From: Vulcanimicrobiota bacterium
Lineage (GTDB): Bacteria > Vulcanimicrobiota > Xenobia > Xenobiales > JADMJV01
NCBI GenBank assembly: GCA_019637395.1
Contig: JAHBVR010000026.1
Coordinates: 53,805 to 117,804, forward strand
Length of the DNA: 64,000 bases
Reading direction: 5' to 3'
Part shown: positions 8,135-15,465 of the stretch, piece after piece
Layout of the letters: every line of letters begins with the position of its first letter
Position numbering within the stretch: the stretch's first letter is position 1
Position numbers and translations under genes: made by a program
Notes under the pieces: model-generated
The model's input: only the letters and a program-made list of their open reading frames with translations
What the model was told of the DNA's origin: nothing
The model's database searches: none

Positions 8135-9246
8135 TTACCACCGCCTCGGTTGCTATCGTGGGTGGGGGCGTGATGGGCTGCAGTCTGGCCTATCACCTCA
8201 CCGCTCTGGGCGTCCAGGATGTCGTGCTGCTCGAACGCCAGGGCATCTGCAGCGGCGAGACCGCCAAATCCGGCGGCTTCGTCCAGACCCATTGGAGCAG
8301 TTCTCATGAAGTTCGGCTCATCCACTGGTCGCGGGGCTTCTTTCAGGAATGGGCCCAGGCTTGCCAGTACCAGCCGATCGGTTATCTGCATGTCACCGGT
8401 GCCGAAAAAGAGCCTTCAGTTCGCGAGACTCACGAAATGCTGCTCCAGCTCGGCTTCGAATCCAACTGGCTGAGCCCGCGCGAGATCAAGAAATTGCAGC
8501 CCTTGCTGCGCGTCGACGATCTCAGCGGCGGAACCTATGAGCCTTCCAGCGGTTGGGCTCATCCCGTGGCCACCACTCGTTTCTTCGCCGAGGGAGCGCG
8601 CCAACGCGGCGCCAGCCTGCTCGAGGGTGTCCGCGTCCTGCAGATCGCCCAACGCTCCGGCAAGATTCAGGGGGTCGAGACCGACCAGGGCTTTCTCTCG
8701 GCGCCGGTGGTGGTGCTGGCGGCCGGCCCCTGGTCGCTGCAGTTGCACCCCAATCCCGCCCTGCCCTTGCCGTTGCTCAACAAGCGCGGCCAGGTCTGCT
8801 ACATGAATCGCCCGGCCGGCCTGCCCCGCAAAGAGCTGGCTTTTTACGACGAAGTCACCGGCCTCTACACCCATCCCGACGGCGACACCAACCTGGTCGG
8901 CCTGGATTGGCACTTCGAGCCGGTTTTCGGTCCCGATCACTACGATGGTGAAATCGACCAGGACTATCTGGAGGGCGCCCATGGAGCCCTCTCTCACCGG
9001 TTCCCCTCCATGGCCCAGGCTCAGCCCATCAAGGGATTGGTGGGCCTCTACGACTTCACCCCCGACGGTCACCCGATTGTGGACGGCCCCCTGGGCCTGG
9101 AAGGCTACTACGTCATGGCCGGCTTCAGCGGCGCCGGCTTCAAGAGCTCGCCCGCCCTGGGCCTGGGCCTGGCCGAACTCATCGTGCACGGCCAATACCG
9201 CACCGTCAACCTGGACTTTCTCAAGCTCAGCCGCTTTCGCTGTTGA
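8131..9246 (+). CDS. FAD-dependent amine/amino-acid oxidase (DAO family)
   Basis: A 371-residue member of the glycine/sarcosine/D-amino-acid oxidase family. It begins with the dinucleotide-binding motif VGGGVMGCSLAYHL (GxGxxG at 11-16), followed by an acidic-ended strand (VVLLER). The C-terminal family motif is present (PDGHPIVDGPLGLEGYYVMAGFSGAGF). These enzymes bind FAD in the cytoplasm and oxidise C-N bonds of secondary or primary amines. The ATG lies inside the stop of the cupin-MetRS fusion, so the two are co-translated and probably act on the same substrate. By analogy with Spb39 (recalled) it would cleave an N-N linked dipeptide-like product to hydrazinoacetate. This is inference. Confidence 0.8.
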   Translation: MITTASVAIVGGGVMGCSLAYHLTALGVQDVVLLERQGICSGETAKSGGFVQTHWSSSHEVRLIHWSRGFFQEWAQACQYQPIGYLHVTGAEKEPSVRETHEMLLQLGFESNWLSPREIKKLQPLLRVDDLSGGTYEPSSGWAHPVATTRFFAEGARQRGASLLEGVRVLQIAQRSGKIQGVETDQGFLSAPVVVLAAGPWSLQLHPNPALPLPLLNKRGQVCYMNRPAGLPRKELAFYDEVTGLYTHPDGDTNLVGLDWHFEPVFGPDHYDGEIDQDYLEGAHGALSHRFPSMAQAQPIKGLVGLYDFTPDGHPIVDGPLGLEGYYVMAGFSGAGFKSSPALGLGLAELIVHGQYRTVNLDFLKLSRFRC

Positions 9247-9290
9247 CTTGTCGGTGCGCTTGTGTCGCATTGTTAGCGAAGGAGTTCTGC

Positions 9291-9422
9291 ATGAAGATTG
9301 TTCAGGTTCCTATGGAAGAAACGGAAGCCAGGCGCCTCGCTGAGCGGGCGCACGAACTGAAAATTAGCCGCGCAGATCTGATCAGGCGCGCCTGTGCCAA
9401 ATCATTCCCAAAGTTCTCCTGA
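9291..9422 (+). CDS. ribbon-helix-helix (antitoxin-like) protein, probably truncated
   Basis: A 43-residue open frame with a good ribosome site (AAGGAG, 6 bases before ATG). It looks like a CopG/Arc-type DNA-binding unit: a short strand (MKIVQVPM) then two helices with basic residues (EARRLAERAHEL, SRADLIRRACAK). After SFPKFS it stops, but reading in another frame from the same point gives about 33 more sensible residues (SSPEEPLATLSKDTMEQVDKAI is the core) ending at 9505. This suggests a one-base frameshift in a gene of about 70 codons. No toxin gene is visible beside it. It could also be a complete tiny regulator. Confidence 0.5.
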   Translation: MKIVQVPMEETEARRLAERAHELKISRADLIRRACAKSFPKFS

Positions 9423-9510
9423 AGAGCCACTTGCGACTTTATCCAAAGATACGATGGAACAAGTAGACAAAGCGATCCACTTTGCACTCGATCTACGCTG
9501 CTGAGCGCGC

Positions 9511-10617
9511 TCAACCCTTGGGATTGTAGATCTCGACCTCGACCCCCAGGTCCTTGGCCATGACCTCGCGCAGATGCTCGCCCGAAGTCTTGAGCACCTT
9601 GAGCCAGCCGTGCTCCCAGTCGCGCACGCCGGCCAGCCAGGCCGAACAGTTGCGGCAGGGCCAGGCTTCGGCGCCCCGGCCTTCCAGGTGCATCTTACGG
9701 TACCAATCGAACATCTCGCCGCGCCACACCTCTTGTACGGTGTGCTCGAAGAGGTTGGGGAATTTGTCGGCGGTGCGGAAACTCACGTCCTGCCCGCATA
9801 AAGCCACCCGGCCCAGCGTGTCCACGTTGAGGCGCTCGAAGGGCCAAACGCAGGGCTGCTTGCGTTCCGTGGGCAGGTCGGCGTAGAGGTGATGATCGAG
9901 CGCTTTATTGTGAGAAATGGTGGTGTTGTCATCCCAGGTCAGGAACTTGCGGGTGATGACTTCGTCCACGCCCACTTCCTTGAGATAAAACTGCACGGCC
10001 TCATCCAGCTTGCCTTCGATCAATTCCTGGCGGATGATGGAAACCACCACCCGCGTCGGCTTGACGTGCTGCTTGCGCAGCTCCAGGGCGGCCCGGATAT
10101 TGCCCACGTGATTTTCGAACCAGCCCTTGGGATCGCGCGGCGGACCGCCACGCGGCGGGCGAACCTTGGCATAGGTCTCGGCGTCGGCCGCGTCCATGGA
10201 GAATTCGATTAAATCGATGCCGGCCTCGATCAAGCGTTCTAGCTTGCGCCGATGCTTGGGATGCGGACCCATCATCGAGCCGTTGGTGTTCATCCACACC
10301 CGGCAGCCCTGTCTTTTGGCGAACTCGATCATGTCCACCATATGCGGGTGGAGCATGGGCTCCCCGCCGCCGGTGCAGCGCATCCAGGCTCCATAGGGGC
10401 CGGCTTCGGCGGCGATCTTATTCCACAACTCGACCGGGAACAGGTCCCCATCGCGCTCGCGATAGAACGTGCGGATCTCGGAATTGCCGTCGGTATAAGG
10501 ACAGCTCGGACAGCCGAAGTTGCATGGGTAGATGATGGACAACACCAGCATCATGGGGAACTCCATGGCGTCCTGGCGCAGGCCGTATTGTTTTTCAGCT
10601 TCTTTGATTTGCGACAT
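9511..10617 (-). CDS. radical SAM protein with SPASM-like C-terminus
   Basis: A 368-residue radical SAM enzyme. The [4Fe-4S]-binding cysteines are in PCNFGCPSC (C32, C36, C39), followed by the SAM-binding glycine motif CTGGGEPMLHP. Further cysteines near the end (CVWPF, CGQD, CRNC) match a SPASM-type auxiliary cluster. Such proteins modify peptides or small molecules with a 5'-deoxyadenosyl radical. I prefer the ATG at 10617. A TTG at 10626 has a better-spaced AGGT and is the alternative. It converges on the cupin-MetRS/oxidase pair, so it is a neighbour, not an operon partner. Substrate unknown. Confidence 0.8.
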   Translation of the reverse strand: MSQIKEAEKQYGLRQDAMEFPMMLVLSIIYPCNFGCPSCPYTDGNSEIRTFYRERDGDLFPVELWNKIAAEAGPYGAWMRCTGGGEPMLHPHMVDMIEFAKRQGCRVWMNTNGSMMGPHPKHRRKLERLIEAGIDLIEFSMDAADAETYAKVRPPRGGPPRDPKGWFENHVGNIRAALELRKQHVKPTRVVVSIIRQELIEGKLDEAVQFYLKEVGVDEVITRKFLTWDDNTTISHNKALDHHLYADLPTERKQPCVWPFERLNVDTLGRVALCGQDVSFRTADKFPNLFEHTVQEVWRGEMFDWYRKMHLEGRGAEAWPCRNCSAWLAGVRDWEHGWLKVLKTSGEHLREVMAKDLGVEVEIYNPKG

Positions 10618-10679
10618 CCCCAGCAATCTACCTAGAAAAAAGCGGGAGTAAACGCCACCCGCGAATAAGACTCAAGTTT

Positions 10680-11024
10680 ATGCGTGAATATAGCGTCAAA
10701 AGATTGTTTCTGTGCGTTGCCCTCATTTGCGGATTCGCGGGAACCATGCAGGTCCTGGTCTTCAACAAACGCCAGGATTTGCACTTTCAGCACCACCCTG
10801 ACCAGCGTTTCAGCACGCCCCAGCAAGATCGTTTCGTACCCGCCGGCCCTCCGGCCGAAGGCGTGGTGGCGGCGGTGGGAATGGATCGGATTCATCTGAA
10901 CACCGGCAGCAAGCTGTCGCCTTACCGCTGTGAGAACCCCGGCCAATATAAGATCGGCGAGAGATTGCGCATCACCTATGCCCAGGGCAGCCCGCCCACG
11001 GCCGTGCGTATCGAGCGTCTCTAG
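10680..11024 (+). CDS. small secreted or membrane-anchored protein
   Basis: A 114-residue unrecognised protein. The N-terminus is basic and then hydrophobic (VKRLFLCVALICGFAG), either a signal peptide or an anchor, followed by a polar domain of about 85 residues with no family resemblance I can name. An opposite-strand frame covers the same DNA. I prefer the plus frame because of the signal sequence and because it ends neatly before the convergent GAF-TPR gene. A divergent arrangement with the radical SAM gene leaves about 60 bases for promoters. Confidence 0.5.
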   Translation: MREYSVKRLFLCVALICGFAGTMQVLVFNKRQDLHFQHHPDQRFSTPQQDRFVPAGPPAEGVVAAVGMDRIHLNTGSKLSPYRCENPGQYKIGERLRITYAQGSPPTAVRIERL

Positions 11025-11027
11025 TCT

Positions 11028-12116
11028 TTAGACCATCTCGGCCAGGGCGGCCCGGCAGCGGATGCTGTTGGCGTGGTCCGAGCCCCAGTTTTTCTCGGCA
11101 ATCAGCAGGGCCCGCTCAAAGAGTTTCTTGGCTTCCTCGTGGGCGCCGGCGGAACGGCGCAAGGTGGCCAGGTTGAAGAACAACGGAGCCAGTCGCTTAT
11201 CGTCGGCCGTGATCTGCGTTTGCCAGATCTCCAAAGCCCGGCGATAGAGGCCTTCAGACCGAATGGAGTTGCCCTGGGCGAAATAGAGAGTGGCCAGGTT
11301 GGTGATGACCGGCGCCAATTCGTTGCGGTAGGCAGTGCCCAGCTTCTCGAGGTGGTCGATGGCCTGGAGGAAATTGCGTTCGGCTTCGGCATGGGCCTGG
11401 CCCTGGCGCTGCATCTCGGCCAGCTCGCCCAGAATGCGTCCGGGACGAGGATCCTTGGCTCCCCAGGCCATGGCCTGAGCGGCCACCTGCTTGAGTTCCG
11501 CGATGGCCTCGGAGTGCTTGCCTTCCCGAAAAAGTGCGAAGGCTTTCTGACGCTGAGCCGCCCAGGCGCTTTCATCCACCTGGCCCAGGGCCACCGGTTG
11601 CGGCCGGGAGGCCTTTTCAGCCGCCTGCGCGCGTTCGATCTGACTGAGCCGCTGGGCGATCAGGGAGGCCAGCGAAGTGCACCACTCCTCGTGAGGAGGT
11701 CCGAAAGCTCCGGCTCGGATGCGGTTGTCGGCGTAGACCAGCCCCTGCACCAGTCCCGAAGCGTGCAAAATAGGCGAGCATACGATCGAACGTAGACCGG
11801 AAAGGATGACGCTGGTGCGGTCGTTCATCTTGGGATCACGGGTGGCGTCCACCAACAGCATCGGCTGCTTGTCGCGCATCACGGTTTTGATCATCTCGGT
11901 GCTGATTTCGCCGGCCAAAAAAACCGTCTGGGGATCCAGGCCGTGGGTGGCCTGGGCGGTTAATTCCTCGGTGTCTTTGTCGCGGCAGGCCACCAGGGCG
12001 CGCTCCGGGCTGAGATGGGCCAGCATGGCGTCGAGCGCATACTCGAAGACCTCGCGACGGGTTTCCGCCTGCTGCAGCTTCTCGAGAAAAACTTCTGGGT
12101 TGGCCTCTGAACTCAC
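11028..12116 (-). CDS. GAF domain-TPR protein
   Basis: A 362-residue cytoplasmic protein with a GAF-type sensor domain (about residues 5-160; VFLAGEISTEMIKTVMRD, GLRSIVCSPILHASGLVQG and YADNR are typical) and a TPR array (about 180-360; LGELAEMQRQGQAHAEAER, LATLYFAQGNSIRSEGLYRR, LATLRRSAGAHEEAKKL). GAF domains bind small ligands and TPRs bind proteins, so a signalling adaptor is likely. I choose the GTG at 12116 because AGGA lies six bases upstream and a good promoter at 12168-12195 would start transcription near 12160. The longer TTG start at 12188 falls inside that promoter. Confidence 0.75.
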   Translation of the reverse strand: MSSEANPEVFLEKLQQAETRREVFEYALDAMLAHLSPERALVACRDKDTEELTAQATHGLDPQTVFLAGEISTEMIKTVMRDKQPMLLVDATRDPKMNDRTSVILSGLRSIVCSPILHASGLVQGLVYADNRIRAGAFGPPHEEWCTSLASLIAQRLSQIERAQAAEKASRPQPVALGQVDESAWAAQRQKAFALFREGKHSEAIAELKQVAAQAMAWGAKDPRPGRILGELAEMQRQGQAHAEAERNFLQAIDHLEKLGTAYRNELAPVITNLATLYFAQGNSIRSEGLYRRALEIWQTQITADDKRLAPLFFNLATLRRSAGAHEEAKKLFERALLIAEKNWGSDHANSIRCRAALAEMV

Positions 12117-12167
12117 GCTCGGTCCTATCTTCGCTGAATGGATGGTTGAGGGATCTTCGGCCCGAAG

Positions 12168-12195
12168 TGTATAGGAATCCCGCCCCAATCGTCAA
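12168..12195 (-). promoter_or_regulatory. sigma70-type promoter of the GAF-TPR gene
   Basis: On the minus strand TTGACG and TATACA are separated by 16 bases. Transcription would begin near 12160 and leave a leader of about 45 bases before the GTG at 12116. The site decides the start codon of that gene. Confidence 0.6.
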
Positions 12196-12238
12196 ATACT
12201 CTTAACAGGTATCCCTGACTTCAGGGGATGTCCTGCCT

Positions 12239-13978
12239 GTGGAGCTGCGATTGTACTGTCCCGCCTGTGATAAAGAGTTTAGCCCCGTCCACAGCCGTTG
12301 CCCTGAATGTAAGGGTTGGCTGCGCGTCAGCGGTCCCACCGTCGGCGCTAAAGTGGCCATCAACCCGCTCCGCCCTCAGTCAACGGCTGCTACGGAATCC
12401 GCCACCACCCAAAAGGTGAAGCCCATCCGCGCTCATGAAAACGTACCCCTGCCCAGTCGGCCCAAGAGTGCTCCCGAGGGGGAGCCGGCCGCGCGCAAAG
12501 CCGCCCTGCCCGGACCCGGCCTGCAGACAGCCACCGAGCCGGTCGAGTCGCTGGGGCGAGGCGCCCTGGGCACGGGCTGGGAATCTTCCAACAGTTTCGC
12601 TGCCCCTGCGGTCAGCGCTCCTGCTCCCGGCGCTCCCGGCGGTTGGGGGGCGCCCGTGCCCAGCGCCAGCGGTCCGGCCGCCACGACCGGCTGGGGCACT
12701 CCGGCCACCGGGGGCTGGGGCGCGCCCGCCCCGGAACCCCCTAAAGCGCTGGGGTGGGGACCTCCTCCAGCCGCCCCCGCTCCTCTTTCATCGGGTTTTG
12801 ACAGCGGTCCTGGCTTCGCCGGTGGATTGAGCGCGGGCCCGGCCTCAGGACACCTGGGTGGCCCTCCCGGCCTGTTGGGCTCAAGTCCTCCCGGCGGCGG
12901 TGGCGGCTGGTTGGGTGACGGCGGCGGTGGCGCCGGGGCGGGCGCTTATGCTCCCCCGGCCCGCGGCGGCGGTTGGCTGGGCGACTCCGCCGGTGGCCCG
13001 GGCGAGGCTCCTCCTCCGCTTTCCATGCCGCCGCTGGCTCCTCCGGAGCTTCCTTCGCACGGGGGAGAGGCTCTTTCTTTGCCCGACCACACCGTGGCCG
13101 TGGACCTGGGCACCCCCTGGGAAGACGAGGTTCCCCATGGCACTTCCAATCAAATGATCTATATCGTGCTCGGCTGCTTGATTCTCAGTTTGACCGCCTT
13201 TTCCGGCTACATCTGGTGGCAGCAGAAACGGTTGAAAGAGCCGGTCAAGCCGGTTGCGCTCGAAACCAACGGGGGGGCGCTGAAACTGGGGATGGACAGC
13301 CTGCATCAGGCCCAGCTAGCCTACAAAGCCGGGCGCTATAGTGAAGCTCAGGGCCTGGCTCAGAATGCCTACGATCTGGTCGGTGAACTCAAAGTTGCCA
13401 GTGACGCCGAGCGCAAGGCGGTCAAGAATTTTTATCGCCAGGCGACCATGCGCTACGCCGCCTCACTGGCTGAGGAGGCTCAACGCGCCGGCCAGAAGGG
13501 CGAAATCGTGCAGGCCGGCGGACTGGCCGAACAGGCCGCCAGCATGTATGCCAAACTACCCGGGACCACCAAGGAGCAAGCCCAATCCTTCGCTTTGGAA
13601 GGCCGCATCTATCTTCGTTCCGGCGACGCGGCCGCGGCCATGTCGGCCTACAGCAAGGCGAATTCGCTCCGGCCCGGAGCCTATGCCGCCGAAATGCGCC
13701 AGGCTCGCGCCCTGGGCGCTCCGCCGCCCGAATTACTCCCGCAGCCCCAGGTGGCCCAACCTCTACCTCCCGAAGAGCAGCCCAAAATTGATGCCCCCGG
13801 CTATCCTTCCAGAGTGGGGGGACCTTACCGGGGCCCGCGCCATACCGCTCCCATCCCGGTGGCTCAACCCGTAGGTCCCGCTCCCAAGCCGAAGCCCGTC
13901 AACACTTATGTGCCACCCAAACGAGACGACCGCCCCAGTTGGCGCAAAAAGCCCAGCGACCGCTACCCGGGCTCGTAA
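12239..13978 (+). CDS. zinc-ribbon, Pro/Gly-rich, single-pass membrane TPR-like protein
   Basis: A 579-residue protein I cannot assign to a family. The layout is clear: an N-terminal zinc ribbon (CPACDKEF and CPECKG, residues 7-24), a low-complexity Pro/Gly/Ala linker with GWG and GGGGWLGD motifs (about 60-290), one membrane helix (MIYIVLGCLILSLTAFSGY, about 305-323), then a helical repeat domain resembling TPR (AYKAGRYSEAQGLAQNAY and similar), and a Pro-rich basic tail. The start is GTG with AGGGG eleven bases upstream. It diverges from the GAF-TPR gene. The order suggests a cytoplasmic sensor head tethered to an extracytoplasmic repeat domain. Function unknown. Confidence 0.65.
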   Translation: MELRLYCPACDKEFSPVHSRCPECKGWLRVSGPTVGAKVAINPLRPQSTAATESATTQKVKPIRAHENVPLPSRPKSAPEGEPAARKAALPGPGLQTATEPVESLGRGALGTGWESSNSFAAPAVSAPAPGAPGGWGAPVPSASGPAATTGWGTPATGGWGAPAPEPPKALGWGPPPAAPAPLSSGFDSGPGFAGGLSAGPASGHLGGPPGLLGSSPPGGGGGWLGDGGGGAGAGAYAPPARGGGWLGDSAGGPGEAPPPLSMPPLAPPELPSHGGEALSLPDHTVAVDLGTPWEDEVPHGTSNQMIYIVLGCLILSLTAFSGYIWWQQKRLKEPVKPVALETNGGALKLGMDSLHQAQLAYKAGRYSEAQGLAQNAYDLVGELKVASDAERKAVKNFYRQATMRYAASLAEEAQRAGQKGEIVQAGGLAEQAASMYAKLPGTTKEQAQSFALEGRIYLRSGDAAAAMSAYSKANSLRPGAYAAEMRQARALGAPPPELLPQPQVAQPLPPEEQPKIDAPGYPSRVGGPYRGPRHTAPIPVAQPVGPAPKPKPVNTYVPPKRDDRPSWRKKPSDRYPGS

Positions 13979-14054
13979 ATTGGAGCCGCATAGCAGGCTG
14001 CTTAGATGCGGCGCCGCCTCAGGACCGCGCGCCCGATGAGCAGTTGACTCTGCC

Positions 14055-14711
14055 ATGCGTATCTGGTTCCTCATGTTTCTCCTCTTCTGGGCGGCCTTCC
14101 CGGCCATGGCCCAGGACAAGCAAGGCTGCGCCATTTGCGCCCTCACTGAGGGTTCGGGCCCCAAGCCGGTGGCGGGCAGCCTGGTGCACGAAGGCAAGAC
14201 CTACTATTTTTGCAGTCCGGGTTGTCAGGAAAAGTTCGCGGCCGACCCGGTCGACTGGGCCGCCCGGTTAGCCAGCCAGAATGAAGGTCCGGGCCGTTAT
14301 GGGAAACTTCCGGATTTTACTTTCCCAGAGCTGCAACGCAGTGATCTGGACAACCGCGTGGTGGTAGTGAATTTCTGGGCCACCTGCTGCGGCCCGTGCC
14401 TGGCCGAAATTCCTCAGTTCACCGAACTGCAGCGCCAGAACCCTAATGATTTACGCGTTCTCGGCTTCTCTTACGACAAGGATATCGAACAGCACGCCGC
14501 CTTCCTCAGCAAGCTTAATTACCCGTCGTTCCTGGTCAGCACCCCCAAAGTCAAAAGCTTCCTGCGCCAGCTACTCCAACAAGTGGGCCCGGTCAAAGCT
14601 ATCCCGCTCACGCTGCTGGTCAACCGCCAGGGTGAAATCATCTACCGCCAGACCGGCGGGATCGGCCCGGACTTTAGAGCTGCCCTCCAGACGGAGTTGT
14701 CGCGCCGATGA
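14055..14711 (+). CDS. exported YHS domain-thioredoxin (TlpA-like) fusion
   Basis: A 218-residue protein with a signal peptide (IWFLMFLLFWAAFPAMA, cleaved near residue 20). A short YHS-type metal-binding domain follows (LVHEGKTYYFCSPGCQEKFAADP, 44-66, with extra cysteines CAIC just before). A TlpA/ResA-like thioredoxin domain comes next, with the active site WATCCGPC (about 110-117) and the cis-proline segment IPLTLLVN. It would act in the periplasm as a disulfide reductase. The YHS part is common in copper and heavy-metal handling, so delivery or reduction of metal-bound thiols is a reasonable inference. The extra cysteine before CGPC is unusual. Confidence 0.8.
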   Translation: MRIWFLMFLLFWAAFPAMAQDKQGCAICALTEGSGPKPVAGSLVHEGKTYYFCSPGCQEKFAADPVDWAARLASQNEGPGRYGKLPDFTFPELQRSDLDNRVVVVNFWATCCGPCLAEIPQFTELQRQNPNDLRVLGFSYDKDIEQHAAFLSKLNYPSFLVSTPKVKSFLRQLLQQVGPVKAIPLTLLVNRQGEIIYRQTGGIGPDFRAALQTELSRR

Positions 14712-15276
14712 AGACCGTGATTCTCTGGCTGCCGCTACCGGGTTGACCTCTTGCCGCCTATCCTGACTTACACTATTCGTGTGTTCCCGCTATCCCGGCT
14801 TCAATTTTCGGTTGGCTTTTAGTCCCTAATGGAAACCCCCCGGCTCGGCCGGGGGACCCTTAAAGTTCGACTTTCGCAGGAGTCCTGCGAAGGAAAAACT
14901 CTCTTCTGTGAACCGCTCAAAGTTCAAGAAGGGAGAATGTCTTGTCGGACGTTGAAAGTGCTAAAGCACACCAAGTCTCTCGTGAAACTCTGCAAAGCCT
15001 CATTGTTCTTGAGGTATTCCATCGTCGCAGCTATGTTTCCAGTGGGCCATGTCTTCTGGATCCCGGTGAGCGCTCATGAGTGGATCCTTTTAGGGGCTCA
15101 ATGACACAGGTCGCCTTGATCCTCGAGCGCCTTCCCGCCCACGTGAAATGAGAAGTCCCCATTCCAGCCGTATATGCACTTTAGCAGACAACTGCGACAA
15201 AGTTTGTCGCGGTATTTGGAGAAATTGGCGTGGCGGCACCTGTGGAAGAGGCAAGCCCAGCGCCAGTTTGTGAGCT

Positions 15277-15357
15277 CGGCACCCGACCCTGAGTGGCCTC
15301 CAGCAGACTTTGCCAGACGGAGCGAAACGGCGCTGAAACTAGGGGGGCTGGCGTTGC
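15277..15357 (-). pseudogene. duplicated fragment of the 16578-18692 gene
   Basis: This segment aligns with 16649-16728, inside the 3' end of the 704-residue gene. About 68 aligned bases show only some four substitutions and one single-base indel. In minus-strand translation both give WQ-LLEATQGR (WQSLLEATQGR here, WQGLLEATQGR in the parent). The similarity ends abruptly on both sides, so this is a partial duplication without a start or a complete reading frame. Confidence 0.75.
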
Positions 15358-15363
15358 GGAGAG

Positions 15364-15384
15364 CGACCCGCGCGGGTCATAAGC
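15364..15384 (-). repeat. dispersed palindromic repeat, copy 1
   Basis: Contains the perfect 14-base palindrome GACCCGCGCGGGTC with shared flanks (GCTTAT before and GCTCT after on the minus strand). Related copies are at 55750-55804 and 60803-60846. All three are intergenic. Confidence 0.6.
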
Positions 15385-15465
15385 AAGGGAACTGGCTCCC
15401 GCTTCCTGCGCGTTTGGAGCTACTGGCCAGGGAGATCCGCCGGCGCGCACGAAGAGCAGTGTACT

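Larger units (their letters stand above)
14712..15465 (+). other. 754-base stretch without a convincing gene
   Basis: No frame here looks like a real protein. A 91-codon plus-strand frame at 14829-15104 has no recognisable features. Structures present: a GC hairpin CCCCCGGC-TCG-GCCGGGGG at about 14837-14855, a perfect hairpin TTCGCAGG-AGT-CCTGCGAA at 14873-14891, GTGC-TAAA-GCAC near 14969, and a 17-base palindrome GCGACAAAGTTTGTCGC at 15194-15210. A copy of the 3' end of the 704-residue gene and one dispersed palindromic repeat lie at its right end. It reads as decayed or mobile-derived DNA. Confidence 0.5.

Noticed and set aside
10632..10946. A 104-codon minus frame over the small exported gene
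   Set aside because: It overlaps the convincing plus-strand signal-peptide gene and has no start signal or motif.
14837..14855. GC-rich hairpin CCCCCGGC/GCCGGGGG as a terminator of the YHS-thioredoxin gene
   Set aside because: It is about 125 bases past the stop and lacks a T run, so I list it only as a structure in the gap.
14829..15104. A 91-codon plus frame in the gene-free stretch
   Set aside because: No ribosome site, no motif, and hairpins run through it.
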